Positions 63,664 to 64,000 of a DNA stretch of 64,000 nucleotides are shown here, in pieces. The stretch spans positions 806,001-870,000 of the forward strand of contig NZ_JAIVMG010000001.1 in the NCBI RefSeq assembly GCF_020177335.1. The letters run 5' to 3'. The notes beneath the pieces were generated by a model, which did no database searches, had not been told where the DNA came from, and saw nothing but the letters and a program-made list of their open reading frames with translations. Numbering within the stretch: position 1 is the stretch's first letter; every line of letters starts with the position of its first letter. The translations under genes were made by a program, and so were the position numbers. This DNA is from Stappia indica. GTDB lineage: Bacteria > Pseudomonadota > Alphaproteobacteria > Rhizobiales > Stappiaceae.

Positions 63664-63927
63664 CCGCCCTTTTCCGGCTGCGAGCCTTGGTGTCGGGCGG
63701 TTCGGCGCCCGCATCTTTGCTTCGGAAATTCGGCAACCTCAGCTATAACCCGGGTCAGATGAAACCTGTGCCTGTCGCTCCCGCAGCGGCAGGCACGGAC
63801 CGGAAAGTCATTGTGATAGCAGCCATTTCGACAGCCACGGCGCATCCGCGCACCATGACCACGCCCCGCCTCCGAAAGGACGCAGGGCAGGCGTTTTGCC
63901 TCTCCCGCCGCAGCCGGAGCCAGGCCC

Positions 63928-64000
63928 ATGCCGACTGATCCCGGTATCGATCTGGTGGCACGCGACGTTGGCTTCGTCGAGACGCTGATCGCCAACCTGC
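63928..64000 (+). CDS. Start of an unidentified gene (cut by window edge)
   Basis: ATG at 63928 opens a frame of 24 codons to the edge, reading PTDPGIDLVARDVGFVETLI, which has normal codon usage for this genome. A TATAAC box at 63743-63748 upstream could belong to its promoter. Too short to recognise. Confidence 0.4.
   Translation, partial: MPTDPGIDLVARDVGFVETLIANL

Noticed and set aside
63759-63938. 59-codon plus-strand ORF after cysK
   Set aside because: No ribosome site, biased composition, and it overlaps the better start at 63928.
1-64000. CRISPR arrays, phage genes, insertion sequences, toxin-antitoxin pairs
   Set aside because: I looked for regularly spaced repeats, transposase or integrase motifs and small paired genes on both strands and found none that could be supported.

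Overview
This is a GC-rich, gene-dense chromosomal segment that reads as an aerobic alphaproteobacterium, most likely of the Hyphomicrobiales (Rhizobiales). Clues are the aerobic cobalamin genes (cobN, cobW, cobO) under a cobalamin riboswitch, the metC/aapJQMP divergon known from rhizobia, an NDUFS4-like complex I subunit, a double cold-shock protein, and a ChrR/TGATCC-type photo-oxidative stress regulon. A marine Stappiaceae-like relative is possible, but this is inference. Six tRNA genes (Cys, Asn, Arg, Pro, Glu, Val) are present. There is no integrase, transposase, CRISPR array or rRNA.

Layout. 1-5.2 kb: an AraC-type regulator (cut by the left edge) divergent from a catabolic operon of cupin, NTF2-like protein, flavin-dependent monooxygenase of the acyl-CoA dehydrogenase fold, type-B esterase and flavin reductase. 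5.4-17.3 kb: tRNA-Cys and cobalamin genes. cobC-cobD-methyltransferase on the plus strand converge on a long minus-strand operon cbtB-cbtA-cobP-cobW-cobN-cobO-cobQ headed by a B12 riboswitch. 17.5-23.7 kb: tRNA-Asn, a BaiN/HI0933 flavoprotein, a glycine betaine ABC transporter (proVWX type), tRNA-Arg, a complex I accessory subunit and tRNA-Pro. 24-26.5 kb: a visibly more AT-rich island with a complete luxR-luxI quorum-sensing pair and small unknown ORFs. 26.5-29 kb: a secreted protein with an apparent frameshift, then arsR-acr3-arsC. 29-35.9 kb: DUF192 protein, double cold-shock protein, glyoxalase, tRNA-Glu, folate cyclo-ligase, repeats, glutathione reductase, DUF2059 protein and rpiA. 36.2-43 kb: a soluble chemoreceptor with a PilZ domain, gph, a LysE exporter with Lrp regulator, tRNA-Val, an HExxH protein and a GlxA-type regulator. 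43.4-49.5 kb: aapJQMP (minus) divergent from metC. 49.5-53.5 kb: a four-gene envelope glycolipid operon (ArnT-like, PAP2, GT2, LAB_N). 53.6-55.6 kb: a phosphodiesterase and a secreted protein. 55.8-62.4 kb: photolyase-flavoprotein-DUF1365-Cfa convergent with a ChrR-like/SDR operon. 62.6-64 kb: cysteine synthase and the start of another gene.

The most notable points are these. (a) Both arms of the photo-oxidative cluster carry the same TGATCC-N17-GTA promoter, while the ChrR-like protein has lost the residues of its sigma-inhibiting zinc site and no sigma factor gene is adjacent. (b) A compact LuxIR island has an extra 60-residue helical protein in front of luxR and a 17-bp perfect palindrome. 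(c) An uncharacterised two-component monooxygenase operon occupies the left end. (d) A palindromic repeat is inserted in frame inside cobN and belongs to a family seen elsewhere in the window. (e) A cytoplasmic chemoreceptor carries an intact c-di-GMP-binding PilZ motif.
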